6,352 nt of DNA from assembly GCA_015657395.1 (NCBI GenBank), contig JADLKI010000011.1, positions 42,956 through 49,307 of the forward strand. The letters are read 5' to 3'. Within the stretch, counting starts at the first letter, position 1. Each line of letters starts with the position of its first letter. Below, in pieces: positions 1-6,352 of the stretch. The notes beneath the pieces are model-generated. The model worked only from the letters and a program-made list of their open reading frames with translations, had not been told where the DNA came from and made no database searches. The translations under genes and the position numbers were made by a program. Source of the DNA: Spirochaetales bacterium (GTDB lineage Bacteria > Spirochaetota > Spirochaetia > Treponematales > Rectinemataceae).

Positions 1-2796
1 GATCAGACTGCCGCGTTCCTCTTTGGATACGGCGAGCCTGTCGATCTCCGCATAGAGGCTCCCGTCGAGATACCGTGAAATATCGAAGTTCTCTTCGATC
101 GGCACATGCTCTTCTTCTTCGCTCAGATGCAGGGACACCGTCCCGATCGGCTGGAGCCCTTTGTACGCGAGGATATGATAGGCGACTTCGTCGGGTTTGC
201 GGCGGATCGTCTCCTCCTGATACCCCTTCTCTCCCACCAGCACTTTGCGCTGCAGATAGAAACTGTCCTCGAACTGGCGGAGATCCTTGGCATGCACAAG
301 GCGGACCCTGTCCTTGTCCTCGTCGGCAGCGGGGAGAATGACGGTGAACGTCGTCCCCTTCCCCTCCTCGCTGTCGAGCAGGATGCGCCCGCCATATTTG
401 GTGACGATGTGATGGGCAATGCTCAGCCCCAGGCCTGTGCCCGCGCCGGTCTCCTTTGTGGTGAAGAACGGGTTGAATATCTTGTCGAGATTCTCTTTCT
501 CGATGCCCATCCCGGTATCCTGAACGGTCACTGCGACGTCATCGTCCTCCTGCCTGCAGGAGAGCGTCAGGATGCCATCGCTGTTCATGGCCTGCACGGC
601 ATTCGCGATGAGATTCAGAAACACCTGCTGAAGCTCAGTCGGATTTGCGAGGACTTCGGGGACGGAGTCGTAGGATTTTCTCACCACAATTGTCCCGAAA
701 TCGATGCCGCGCATGGCCATCTTCAGGGAATTCTCGAGAATATTGACAATATTGAGCATTTCGGCGTTGGTCCGGGTTTTCCTCGAATAGACCATGAGAT
801 CTTTGATCACGTCCGCCGCGCTCTGGGCATAACGGATAATATCCTGCGTGTATTCGCGGAGCGGGCTGCCTTCAGTCGTCTCGGGGAGCATGAGGTCGGC
901 GGTGCCCAGAATTCCGCCGAGCGGATTGTTGATTTCGTGCGCTATCCCCGAAACCAGAGTCCCGATCCCTGCCAGCTTCTCCGACTGAATGAGCTCTTCC
1001 TGCAAGGTCTTCTGTTTCGTGATGTCCTGGAAGAACTCTATAAACGAACCGATGGAGCCCTGGGGAGCGGGGATCGAATAAAAATTGAGCGCGAATGTGA
1101 GCTGAGTGCGGTCATCCTGCTTCTCCGAACTGAATGGAAGTTTCGTATGGAGGCAATCCTGGGCAAGACATTCGGCACAGGGGCGGTCGCGGTTGAAATA
1201 CGCCTTATAGCACTTCGATCCGATCAGTTCTTCCTGCGGTTTTTCAAAATACCGCTGGGCCGCGTAGTTCGCCGTAACGATGTTGTAATTGATGTCCTGA
1301 ATCGAAATCGGCGTCGCAATTCCGTCGAAAAACGCCTCGAGCTTATTTCGGCTCAGCGTAAGCTCCTCGTTCGTCTCCTGAAGGCGCTTCTGCTGCTGGC
1401 GCAGGCGTTCGAAACTGATCGCGTTCTCCACGGCCACGGAAGCCTGGTCTGTGAGGAACTGCAATATCTCAAGGTCATACTGATTGTAATAATCCTTCTC
1501 AAGTCGCGGGCCCAGCACAATAAAGCCGTTCAGCCTCTCCTTGAATTTCAGGGGGAGCACAAGGCTGGCGGACACCATTTCATGCTCTTCGCCCTTGGTG
1601 AGCCTGATTGAAATGGCTCGCTGGGAAGAGTGCTGGATTGTGCGCATTTGGTATGATTGGATGAATTGATCCGTTCTCGGAACGATGACATATTCTTTCT
1701 GGCCCGGTTCCGCTTCGTCCGCAAAGACGAGTCCCTTGGCGGCGACGATCCGGAAGTTCCTCGCATTGTAGTCGTTTATGAGCACAAAAGCCCAGTCGAG
1801 CCTGAAGGTCGACAGGACATTGTCGACCGTCAGTTTTGCAAGATCCTCGAGGCTCACGATGGAAGTGAGGTCGGCGGAAAATTTGCGCAATTCCTGATAA
1901 TACAAAAAACTTTTTCCACCGTATATTCTTTCGAGCAGGGTCTGGGTGGCGGTGCGCAGTGGCGCCAGAAAGAGTGCCGAGACAATTCCCAGACATACCG
2001 CCAACAGAATCAGCTCGGAGAATGGAATCATCTGGTCGAGCCCGAAGACCGGCACGAAGAAAAACATATATATGATGCCTGAAGCAAAGGCGACCAGGAT
2101 TGTAAGAAAAACATTGAGCACTACGACCGAATAGTGGACGAGCCTGTATTTGTACACGCTGAAGAAAACTATCACTGCGTTTACCGTGGCGGCGAACAGG
2201 TCGATGGGATACCGGCCAAGCGGGGCATAGAGATTGCTGGCGATTCCCAGCAGCATGATGATGACTCCCGCGACAACGAGCCGCAGAGAGCGTTTCAGGA
2301 ATTTGTCCGTACTGTTCCGCAGCTCCCGGAGGACAAAGAGTATCGCGAGGAAGAGATAGAAATACGAGAGCGAATACGCTACGAGCGATCCGGGGCCCAG
2401 CGTATAATAGAATTCGCCCCCTTCAAAACCTGCAGACGTGACAATCGAACCGGAAAGGTTCAGATAGAGCAGCAGAAGATCGATGCCATATCCCACATAA
2501 AGAAAATACCTGTACCGGTCCTTCTCTGTCCTGGCAAAATGGATGAGTGTCGCAAAAACCGTAATCGGGGCACTGAGCAGTCCCACGAGCATAACCCTGT
2601 TCCATATGAGCGGAGTAAAGATACCCGTGTTGGCGTGCATCATAAAGGAGCCGAAGCTCCAGAGCGCCATCAGACTCATATATTGGAGAAAAGAGAGATT
2701 GACTCGTTCCTTCTTGTTGGCCAGGCCAAAAATGATAAAGGGTATATAGATGCAAAACGATAACGCAGGAATAAGCGAGGAAACATCCAATATCAT
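1..2796 (-). CDS. Membrane sensor histidine kinase (multi-TM, GAF, PAS, HisKA, HATPase_c) fused to a C-terminal FeeM/LuxI-like GNAT acyltransferase domain; 3' end off window
   Basis: I translated the minus strand from the ATG at 2796 and found 932 open codons to the window edge, so the C-terminus is missing. The start is supported by GGGAG (2804-2808) 7 nt upstream; the ATG at 2810 meets a stop after five codons. Domains: residues 1-285, eight or nine hydrophobic segments resembling the 7TM-type kinase input region; about 293-460, GAF; about 479-590, PAS with four cysteines (C529, C540, C543, C548); about 605-680, HisKA with H-box [12 protein letters not shown] (phospho-acceptor H620); about 686-823, HATPase_c with N-box LNLIANA (N732), G1 DTGMGI (D760) and G2 GAGTGLGLS (784-792). 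After a linker of about ten residues, 833-932 look like the N-terminal half of a GNAT fold: [20 protein letters not shown], then IGTVSLHL, then [17 protein letters not shown]. The AEIxRLAV signature is typical of FeeM/LuxI-type N-acyltransferases, which transfer acyl chains from acyl-ACP to amino compounds. The kinase call is firm; the acyltransferase subtype is inferred from half a domain. The gene is divergent from a methyltransferase-like gene and a REC-HD-GYP regulator, its likely partner. Confidence 0.9.
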   Translation of the reverse strand, partial: MILDVSSLIPALSFCIYIPFIIFGLANKKERVNLSFLQYMSLMALWSFGSFMMHANTGIFTPLIWNRVMLVGLLSAPITVFATLIHFARTEKDRYRYFLYVGYGIDLLLLYLNLSGSIVTSAGFEGGEFYYTLGPGSLVAYSLSYFYLFLAILFVLRELRNSTDKFLKRSLRLVVAGVIIMLLGIASNLYAPLGRYPIDLFAATVNAVIVFFSVYKYRLVHYSVVVLNVFLTILVAFASGIIYMFFFVPVFGLDQMIPFSELILLAVCLGIVSALFLAPLRTATQTLLERIYGGKSFLYYQELRKFSADLTSIVSLEDLAKLTVDNVLSTFRLDWAFVLINDYNARNFRIVAAKGLVFADEAEPGQKEYVIVPRTDQFIQSYQMRTIQHSSQRAISIRLTKGEEHEMVSASLVLPLKFKERLNGFIVLGPRLEKDYYNQYDLEILQFLTDQASVAVENAISFERLRQQQKRLQETNEELTLSRNKLEAFFDGIATPISIQDINYNIVTANYAAQRYFEKPQEELIGSKCYKAYFNRDRPCAECLAQDCLHTKLPFSSEKQDDRTQLTFALNFYSIPAPQGSIGSFIEFFQDITKQKTLQEELIQSEKLAGIGTLVSGIAHEINNPLGGILGTADLMLPETTEGSPLREYTQDIIRYAQSAADVIKDLMVYSRKTRTNAEMLNIVNILENSLKMAMRGIDFGTIVVRKSYDSVPEVLANPTELQQVFLNLIANAVQAMNSDGILTLSCRQEDDDVAVTVQDTGMGIEKENLDKIFNPFFTTKETGAGTGLGLSIAHHIVTKYGGRILLDSEEGKGTTFTVILPAADEDKDRVRLVHAKDLRQFEDSFYLQRKVLVGEKGYQEETIRRKPDEVAYHILAYKGLQPIGTVSLHLSEEEEHVPIEENFDISRYLDGSLYAEIDRLAVSKEERGSLI

Positions 2797-2864
2797 CGAA
2801 CTGCTCCCATCCAACACACGATATATAGAAAATTAATGAATACTATAGCATAGTAGTATCTGAA
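2797..2864. promoter_or_regulatory. Divergent intergenic region with overlapping inverted repeats (candidate operator/promoters)
   Basis: This 68-bp spacer between two divergent genes is visibly more AT-rich than its flanks and must hold the promoters of both. It contains TACTAT-AGC-ATAGTA (2841-2855), a perfect 6-bp inverted repeat with a 3-bp centre. A second, overlapping pair is ATACTA (2840-2845) and TAGTAT (2854-2859). A TATAGT box lies on the minus strand at 2847-2842, but I find no convincing -35 element at 16-18 bp for either direction, so no promoter is assigned. The dyads could be an operator or could be chance in AT-rich DNA. Confidence 0.4.
2804..2808 (-). promoter_or_regulatory. 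Ribosome binding site of the histidine kinase gene
   Basis: GGGAG on the minus strand sits 7 nt before the ATG at 2796. It decides this start over the ATG at 2810, which lies inside the site and opens only a five-codon frame. Confidence 0.7.
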
Positions 2865-3407
2865 ATGGTATCCATTATCTCTATTTTCTTCGGTTTCATA
2901 CTCCTCATGTTCGCAGAGTGGTGCTCTGTGCGCAACAGCAAATCGGCGCACGCGGCCCTGCAGGTGGCCGGTTACGCCCTCATCGCCCTGGGCATGCTCT
3001 GCGCACTTCTCGGAAGCACAGAGAACATGCGGGTGCCGGAAGGTGTGCGCCTGGTCTGTCTGGGGCTGGCCTTCGCGGGTGGAGGACTGCTGGTGTGGAC
3101 TATATTCCTGGAAATTCCGCTCGGCATAAAAAAATATAAGGTAGCGGCCGGCCATGTCTATGCACGGGGAAGTTACGGCCAGTGCAGGCATCCAGGGTTC
3201 TGGTGTTTTCTACTCTTTTCGGTGGGTTTTGCCCTCTGGTCGAATAATTCCCTTGTTTTAATCGTTTTTTTCACTGCAAATGTGTTGAATCTGCTTCTCA
3301 TTTTATTACAAGATCAGTATACTTTTCCCATGCAGTTTGCGGATTACCGCGAATATGCAAAGAAGGTGCCCTTTCTTGTGCCCCGCTTCAGGAAACAGCA
3401 TCAATAA
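2865..3407 (+). CDS. Integral-membrane methyltransferase-like protein (isoprenylcysteine/phospholipid methyltransferase group)
   Basis: The 180-residue product has hydrophobic segments at about 2-18, 30-50, 60-85 and a long one at 111-139, which may be a helical hairpin. After the third segment comes YARGSYGQCRHPGFWCF (99-115). This matches the GxYxxxRHPxY cofactor-binding motif of the ICMT/PEMT family, which uses S-adenosylmethionine to methylate carboxyl or amino groups of lipid-like substrates at the membrane. The C-terminal stretch FADYREYAKKVPFLVPRF (158-175) fits the family's Y-x2-Y-x3-VP ending. The usual EE pair after the last membrane helix is replaced by QDQ (139-141), so activity is not certain. 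ATG 2865 is the only ATG between the upstream in-frame stop (2826) and the first membrane segment; no clear ribosome binding site precedes it. The gene lies 24 bp before the response regulator gene, so they are probably cotranscribed. The substrate is unknown. Confidence 0.7.
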   Translation: MVSIISIFFGFILLMFAEWCSVRNSKSAHAALQVAGYALIALGMLCALLGSTENMRVPEGVRLVCLGLAFAGGGLLVWTIFLEIPLGIKKYKVAAGHVYARGSYGQCRHPGFWCFLLFSVGFALWSNNSLVLIVFFTANVLNLLLILLQDQYTFPMQFADYREYAKKVPFLVPRFRKQHQ

Positions 3408-3422
3408 ATAAACTGTGTGGCT

Positions 3423-3427
3423 GAGGA
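3423..3427 (+). promoter_or_regulatory. Ribosome binding site deciding the response regulator start
   Basis: GAGGA lies 4 nt before ATG 3432. The alternative GTG at 3417 would add five residues but has only AT-rich sequence upstream with no ribosome binding site, so ATG 3432 is preferred. Confidence 0.55.
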
Positions 3428-3431
3428 TTGG

Positions 3432-4538
3432 ATGGATACTGATCAAAAACGAACTGTGCTTGTTGTTGAAGATGATGCATCGATGCAAAAAGTACTTTCC
3501 TTAAGCATGCAAAAAATGGGTCACGATTATGCGATCGCAAAAAACGGCCGCGAGGCGCTCCATCTCCTGGAGGGTGGCGATGTCTCTCCCGATGCCATTC
3601 TGCTCGATATTCGCATGCCGGTCATGTCCGGACTGGTCGCGCTGCCCAGAATAAGAGACATTCTTCCCACCGTGCCTGTCATAATGCTCACTGCGTTCGG
3701 CGATCTCGAGACCGGCCTCGCTGCGATGAAGGCCGGCGCCTTCGACTACCTGGTCAAGCCAAGCTCGCTCGAAAAGATACGGGAGGCGCTTGAAAGAGCA
3801 TTTTCGTACCGTGAAATCGTGGAGATGAAGGCAGAAGAAGAGCGGAAAAGGGAACAGCACCGCATTGACCTCGAAAAACAGGTCGAATCGAATTATCAGG
3901 AGCTGGGCGATGTGTACGGCAAACTGAAAAAAATGAACCTGCAGACTGCCTACGCCCTCGCCGAGACCATCGAGGCCAAGGATCGCTATACACAGGGCCA
4001 CTGCGAGCGCGTCCGCTGGCTGAGCTCCCTCATCGGAAAGACCATGCGCCTCCCCGACGAGGAGATTGAGCAGCTTGAGTATGCGGCGCTTCTGCACGAC
4101 ATTGGGAAAATCGGCATCCCCGACAGCATCCTGAACAAAGAAGGACCCCTCGACGAGCGGGAACGCCAGATCATCCGCATGCACCCCATTATCGGTGCAC
4201 AAATTCTTTCGACAGTAGAATTCTTCAAGAGAGCGGCGGCCGCAGTCCGCCACCATCACGAGCGCTGGGACGGCAAAGGCTATCCTGACGGCGTTGAAGG
4301 CGAGAGGATCGATCATCTGGCGAGAATCATCTCGCTCGCGGACACCCTCGACGCCATGGCGACTTCGCGGCCCTACCGCACGGCGCTCAGTTTCGACGAC
4401 TGTCTCCTGGAGATCCACTCGATGCGCGGCACGCAGTTCGCGCCCGAGGTGGTCGATGTCTTCTTCGCCGCGGGCCTGGACAAAGTGTACCGAACCAGGC
4501 TCAGAAAAGAGATCGATGAGGAGAAAGACAAAACTTAA
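3432..4538 (+). CDS. Response regulator with HD-GYP domain (c-di-GMP phosphodiesterase, RpfG-type architecture)
   Basis: The 368-residue cytoplasmic protein has three parts. Residues 8-124 are a receiver with an acidic pocket (E13, D14, D15), phospho-acceptor D59 in LLDIRMP, T87 in LTAFGD and K109 in LVKPSS. Residues 125-170 are a charged, probably coiled-coil linker. Residues 171-345 are an HD-GYP domain with H190 in GHCERV, the HD pair H222-D223 in LLHDIGKIGIPDSIL, H251, the HHH at 274-276 and GYP at 283-285 in DGKGYPDG. All hallmark metal-site and GYP residues seen in active family members are present, so c-di-GMP hydrolysis controlled by phosphorylation is the likely role. A GTG start at 3417 would give 373 residues. 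The methyltransferase-like gene lies 24 bp upstream, and the divergent histidine kinase is the nearest candidate phosphodonor; it carries no receiver of its own in the visible part. The stop codon TAA (4536-4538) overlaps the tonB stop on the other strand. Confidence 0.93.
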   Translation: MDTDQKRTVLVVEDDASMQKVLSLSMQKMGHDYAIAKNGREALHLLEGGDVSPDAILLDIRMPVMSGLVALPRIRDILPTVPVIMLTAFGDLETGLAAMKAGAFDYLVKPSSLEKIREALERAFSYREIVEMKAEEERKREQHRIDLEKQVESNYQELGDVYGKLKKMNLQTAYALAETIEAKDRYTQGHCERVRWLSSLIGKTMRLPDEEIEQLEYAALLHDIGKIGIPDSILNKEGPLDERERQIIRMHPIIGAQILSTVEFFKRAAAAVRHHHERWDGKGYPDGVEGERIDHLARIISLADTLDAMATSRPYRTALSFDDCLLEIHSMRGTQFAPEVVDVFFAAGLDKVYRTRLRKEIDEEKDKT

Positions 4539-5596
4539 AATCGATATACGAAGCGGCCCTGAATGGTATCTCCGCTCTTGTTCCAGAATGAGGCTCGCTT
4601 GAAGCCGTAGAGTACGGACGCATCGACCTCGGAATCTCCGGACGACTGCAACAGTTCGACGCCCCGCAGATGGTGGTCTCTGGTGACCGAAAATCCTATC
4701 ACCACGGGATTCAGTGAGCGTCCGGCCTTATAATCCGCCTGTCCCGCGTCATATCCAGCATCTTCAAGCATCTCCCAGAGTTTCTCCCGCACCTCGAGAG
4801 GAACGGCATTCGTAAGGCGGTATGAACTGCCGCTTCTGGTGTAATAGTTCAGAAAAGCCCGTTTGCGGGCCTCGGCAGAGGAGACCAGCGTGCTGGGCGG
4901 GATAACTTCATTCGGTATGGCGTTGAAGAGTTCGGCTGACACGACAGAGGGCAGAGGCATATTTAAATAGATGGGCACATAGAGGTTCTGTCCGACGGTC
5001 TCGGATGAGCCGCCGAGCGTCGTTTCGACACTATTCCCCCTCTCCGCCTTCGTGATACGCACGGCTTCGCCCGTACCCCATGGCACCTGTCCCTCTCCAG
5101 GCGACAACACCGACGACTCGCTCGAGCTTACGCGCGAGCCCGGGCCGCGCTCGCCCGGAGTCCATGGAGTGGCCTGCTCCTGTGGCACAGAAACGGCCGG
5201 AACCGCTGTGGATTCTACCTCTTTTGAAGGCGCTGGCGCAGATGGAACAGATGGCGCGGGCTGCGCTGAAGCAGTGGCGGCTGGTACTGTCGATGCCGAC
5301 TTGGTTGCTGTCTGGGTCTGCGGTTTGGGCGCGGGTTGAGGCGACGGGGCAGGTTTTTCAACGACAACTTCCGGCGCTTTCTTTTCCACAGGAGAACCCT
5401 TGCCCACATCGTTGGCAACCGGACCCTGAATGTTGACAATCAGGGTCTTGTTGCTGAAATCCAGGTTCTGGGGATAGAAGAGGTCAAACAGAAGGCCCGC
5501 ACCGAAGAGCAGTGCATATATCCCAAGCGCAATGGCATAGGAGACGACGGTTCGCTTCCGCCGCTCACGCTCGGCATAGGGGAGAACTTCCGTCAT
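4535..5596 (-). CDS. tonB: TonB-family energy transducer with an atypical middle region
   Basis: The 353-residue protein has a cytoplasmic, Arg/Lys-rich N-terminus (RERRKR, 10-15) and a single membrane anchor (about 16-37). A Pro/Ala/Lys-rich periplasmic spacer (about 66-150, with repeated PAP and PKP-like units) follows. The C-terminal segment (295-353) has TonB-CTD character: VVIGFSVTRDHHLRGVELLQ, an SSG, then a helix and a final strand ending GRFVYRF. TonB contacts ExbB-ExbD in the inner membrane and TonB boxes of outer-membrane transporters. The anchor helix contains no histidine, unlike H20 of E. coli TonB. About 110 residues between spacer and CTD (about 185-294) match nothing I recognise. 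The start codon overlaps the exbD stop (ATGA) and is preceded by AAGGTGG (5601-5607) 4 nt upstream. The protein could instead be a TolA-like or special-purpose TonB, but the operon with ExbB and ExbD favours TonB. Confidence 0.85.
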   Translation of the reverse strand: MTEVLPYAERERRKRTVVSYAIALGIYALLFGAGLLFDLFYPQNLDFSNKTLIVNIQGPVANDVGKGSPVEKKAPEVVVEKPAPSPQPAPKPQTQTATKSASTVPAATASAQPAPSVPSAPAPSKEVESTAVPAVSVPQEQATPWTPGERGPGSRVSSSESSVLSPGEGQVPWGTGEAVRITKAERGNSVETTLGGSSETVGQNLYVPIYLNMPLPSVVSAELFNAIPNEVIPPSTLVSSAEARKRAFLNYYTRSGSSYRLTNAVPLEVREKLWEMLEDAGYDAGQADYKAGRSLNPVVIGFSVTRDHHLRGVELLQSSGDSEVDASVLYGFKRASFWNKSGDTIQGRFVYRF

Positions 5597-6009
5597 TGCA
5601 CCACCTTGTCTTTTCGCGTGATGAGACCGACATTCTCGACGCCATTCAGCCGCAGTGCGTCGAGTACCGAGATAATCAGCTGATACTCGGCACCGGCCTG
5701 TCCCTCGAGCACTGCCCGGATCTGCTTGGCGTCGGAGCCGCTCACGCGCTTGCGCAGAATAGGCTCGAGGCCGGCAAGGTTGGTCTTTGTCTTATCGACA
5801 TATATCTCGTTCGAGGACACGACGACCACCCTCAGTTCGGGAGTGGCGACGGATTGCGCTGTCTGGGAAGCGGGCAGCTGCAGTATGATGCCCGGTGAAG
5901 TTTTGAAGGTCGTGGTGATCATAAAGAAGATCACCAGCTGAAGAATAATATCGATAAGAGGCGTCAGGTCAAAATTGATTTTCGGTGAAATCCTCCGAGC
6001 GTTGGCCAT
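5593..6009 (-). CDS. exbD: ExbD/TolR-family proton channel subunit
   Basis: The 138-residue inner-membrane protein has a short cytoplasmic N-terminus and one membrane helix (about 16-34). The helix carries the family motif FDLTPLIDIILQLVIFFMI, in which D20 aligns with the proton-carrying Asp25 of E. coli ExbD. A periplasmic domain of about 100 residues follows (LQLPAS, then RVVVVSSNEIYVDK, ending ENVGLITRKDKV), the usual ExbD length and layout. Two adjacent ATGs are possible, at 6012 and 6009. The ribosome binding site AAGGAGG (6014-6020) is only 1 nt from the first and 4 nt from the second, so 6009 is preferred. With it, the exbB stop and exbD start form TGATG. The gene overlaps tonB downstream by 4 bp. 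It is paired with ExbB as the proton-driven stator. Confidence 0.95.
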   Translation of the reverse strand: MANARRISPKINFDLTPLIDIILQLVIFFMITTTFKTSPGIILQLPASQTAQSVATPELRVVVVSSNEIYVDKTKTNLAGLEPILRKRVSGSDAKQIRAVLEGQAGAEYQLIISVLDALRLNGVENVGLITRKDKVVQ

Positions 6010-6352
6010 CATCCCTCCTTTGAAGGCCTGGTCTCAACCTTATCGGCCTCTTTCTCATTGTGGTTGTAGCTGGAAATGAGATTTACAAGACTGTTCACCT
6101 GCGTTTCGAGGCGGGTCATGATGAGGTTCACCTTTGAGGAAAAGTAATTGTAGACGAGGATGATCGGAATCGCGACGACGAGGCCGCCGACGGTGGTGAT
6201 GAGAGCTTCCGCGACGCCGTTCGCAAGCTGTGCGGGATCGCTCACCGCGCCGAATTTGCCGAGCACGCCGAATGCCTTCATGGTGCCGGTCACCGTGCCC
6301 AGAAGACCGAGCAGCGTGGAAACATTGGAGATTGTGCCGAGAGCCGTAAGCC
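6009..6352 (-). CDS. exbB: ExbB/TolQ/MotA-family proton channel subunit, C-terminal part; 5' end off window
   Basis: The frame is open from the right window edge to the TGA at 6011-6009, giving 114 complete codons. The first visible residues, LTALGTISNVSTLLGLLGTV, are the conserved third-helix start of ExbB/TolQ. The next conserved block, GVAEALITTVGGLVVAIP, is the fourth helix. The threonines in GLLGTVTG and EALITT correspond to T148 and T181 of E. coli ExbB, which line the proton path around the ExbD Asp. The C-terminal tail of about 45 residues is charged and cytoplasmic. An ATG at 6293 is internal to the conserved domain and cannot be the true start. The gene heads an exbB-exbD-tonB operon; its promoter lies outside the window. 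The TolQ alternative is less likely because a TonB-type partner follows. Confidence 0.93.
   Translation of the reverse strand, partial: LTALGTISNVSTLLGLLGTVTGTMKAFGVLGKFGAVSDPAQLANGVAEALITTVGGLVVAIPIILVYNYFSSKVNLIMTRLETQVNSLVNLISSYNHNEKEADKVETRPSKEG
6014..6020 (-). promoter_or_regulatory. Strong ribosome binding site for exbD inside exbB
   Basis: AAGGAGG on the minus strand lies within the last codons of exbB, 4 nt from ATG 6009 and 1 nt from ATG 6012. The spacing favours the second ATG and suggests coupled translation across the TGATG junction. Confidence 0.7.

Noticed and set aside
106..1611. Plus-strand open frame of 501 codons
   Set aside because: It lies exactly antisense to, and in codon register with, the kinase HisKA/HATPase/PAS/GAF coding region. 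It is open because the real gene rarely uses TTA, CTA and TCA codons there. Its translation shows no recognisable domain, while the minus strand gives complete H, N, G1 and G2 boxes.
1657..2763. Plus-strand open frames of 141 and 209 codons
   Set aside because: These are also antisense to the kinase (membrane region and GAF). Their products are charged, low-complexity mixtures with no family features, whereas the minus strand gives clean membrane helices and a GAF domain.
2793..3191. Minus-strand open frame of 132 codons ending just inside the kinase start
   Set aside because: It is antisense to the membrane methyltransferase-like gene, with no start signal and no recognisable features. It would also occupy the divergent promoter region.
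3408..3431. Possible terminator or promoter between the methyltransferase-like gene and the HD-GYP gene
   Set aside because: The 24-bp gap has no inverted repeat and no -10/-35 pair, so cotranscription is the simpler reading.
3501..4418. Minus-strand open frame of 305 codons
   Set aside because: It is antisense to the REC-HD-GYP gene, whose plus-strand motifs (D59, HD, GYP) are unambiguous.
5052..5898. Plus-strand open frames of 95-128 codons opposite tonB and exbD
   Set aside because: They are shadows of the Pro/Ala-rich TonB spacer and of ExbD; composition follows the complementary strand and no domain is visible.

Overview
The window is a moderately GC-rich bacterial segment (by eye roughly 55% GC, not computed). 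It is densely coded, with six genes and almost no intergenic DNA. I see no tRNA, rRNA, CRISPR, insertion sequence or phage signature. The ExbB/ExbD/TonB set implies a diderm (Gram-negative-type) cell. The multi-TM/GAF/PAS kinase and the REC-HD-GYP regulator are common in Spirochaetota and in former Deltaproteobacteria. I lean weakly to a spirochaete from the general look of ExbD and TonB, but the taxonomy is not secured by anything I can see.

Layout. Positions 1-2796 (minus strand, running off the left edge) hold a very large membrane histidine kinase: multi-TM sensor, GAF, Cys-rich PAS, HisKA and HATPase_c. The reading frame continues without a stop into a GNAT-fold domain. That domain resembles the N-acyl amino acid synthase (FeeM) / acyl-homoserine-lactone synthase type of acyltransferase. 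A 68-bp AT-rich divergent intergenic region (2797-2864) carries overlapping short inverted repeats. Then, on the plus strand, come a small integral-membrane methyltransferase-like protein of the isoprenylcysteine/phospholipid methyltransferase group (2865-3407) and, 24 bp later, a response regulator with an HD-GYP c-di-GMP phosphodiesterase output (3432-4538). From the right, on the minus strand, an exbB-exbD-tonB operon enters (exbB partial at the right edge, 6352 to 6009; exbD 6009-5593; tonB 5596-4535). Its tonB stop codon overlaps the stop codon of the HD-GYP gene in a shared TTAA.

How the genes may work together. The ExbB-ExbD-TonB genes form a proton-motive-force-driven motor for outer-membrane transport, with short start/stop overlaps that suggest translational coupling. 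The left-hand genes look like one signalling locus: a sensor kinase fused to a putative signal-making acyltransferase, a membrane methyltransferase-like enzyme, and a REC-HD-GYP regulator. By architecture this recalls the RpfF/RpfC/RpfG logic (fatty-acid signal synthase, membrane kinase, REC-HD-GYP), but with the synthase fused to the kinase and of a different fold. That link is a hypothesis from domain content and adjacency, and it is the most interesting item in the window.
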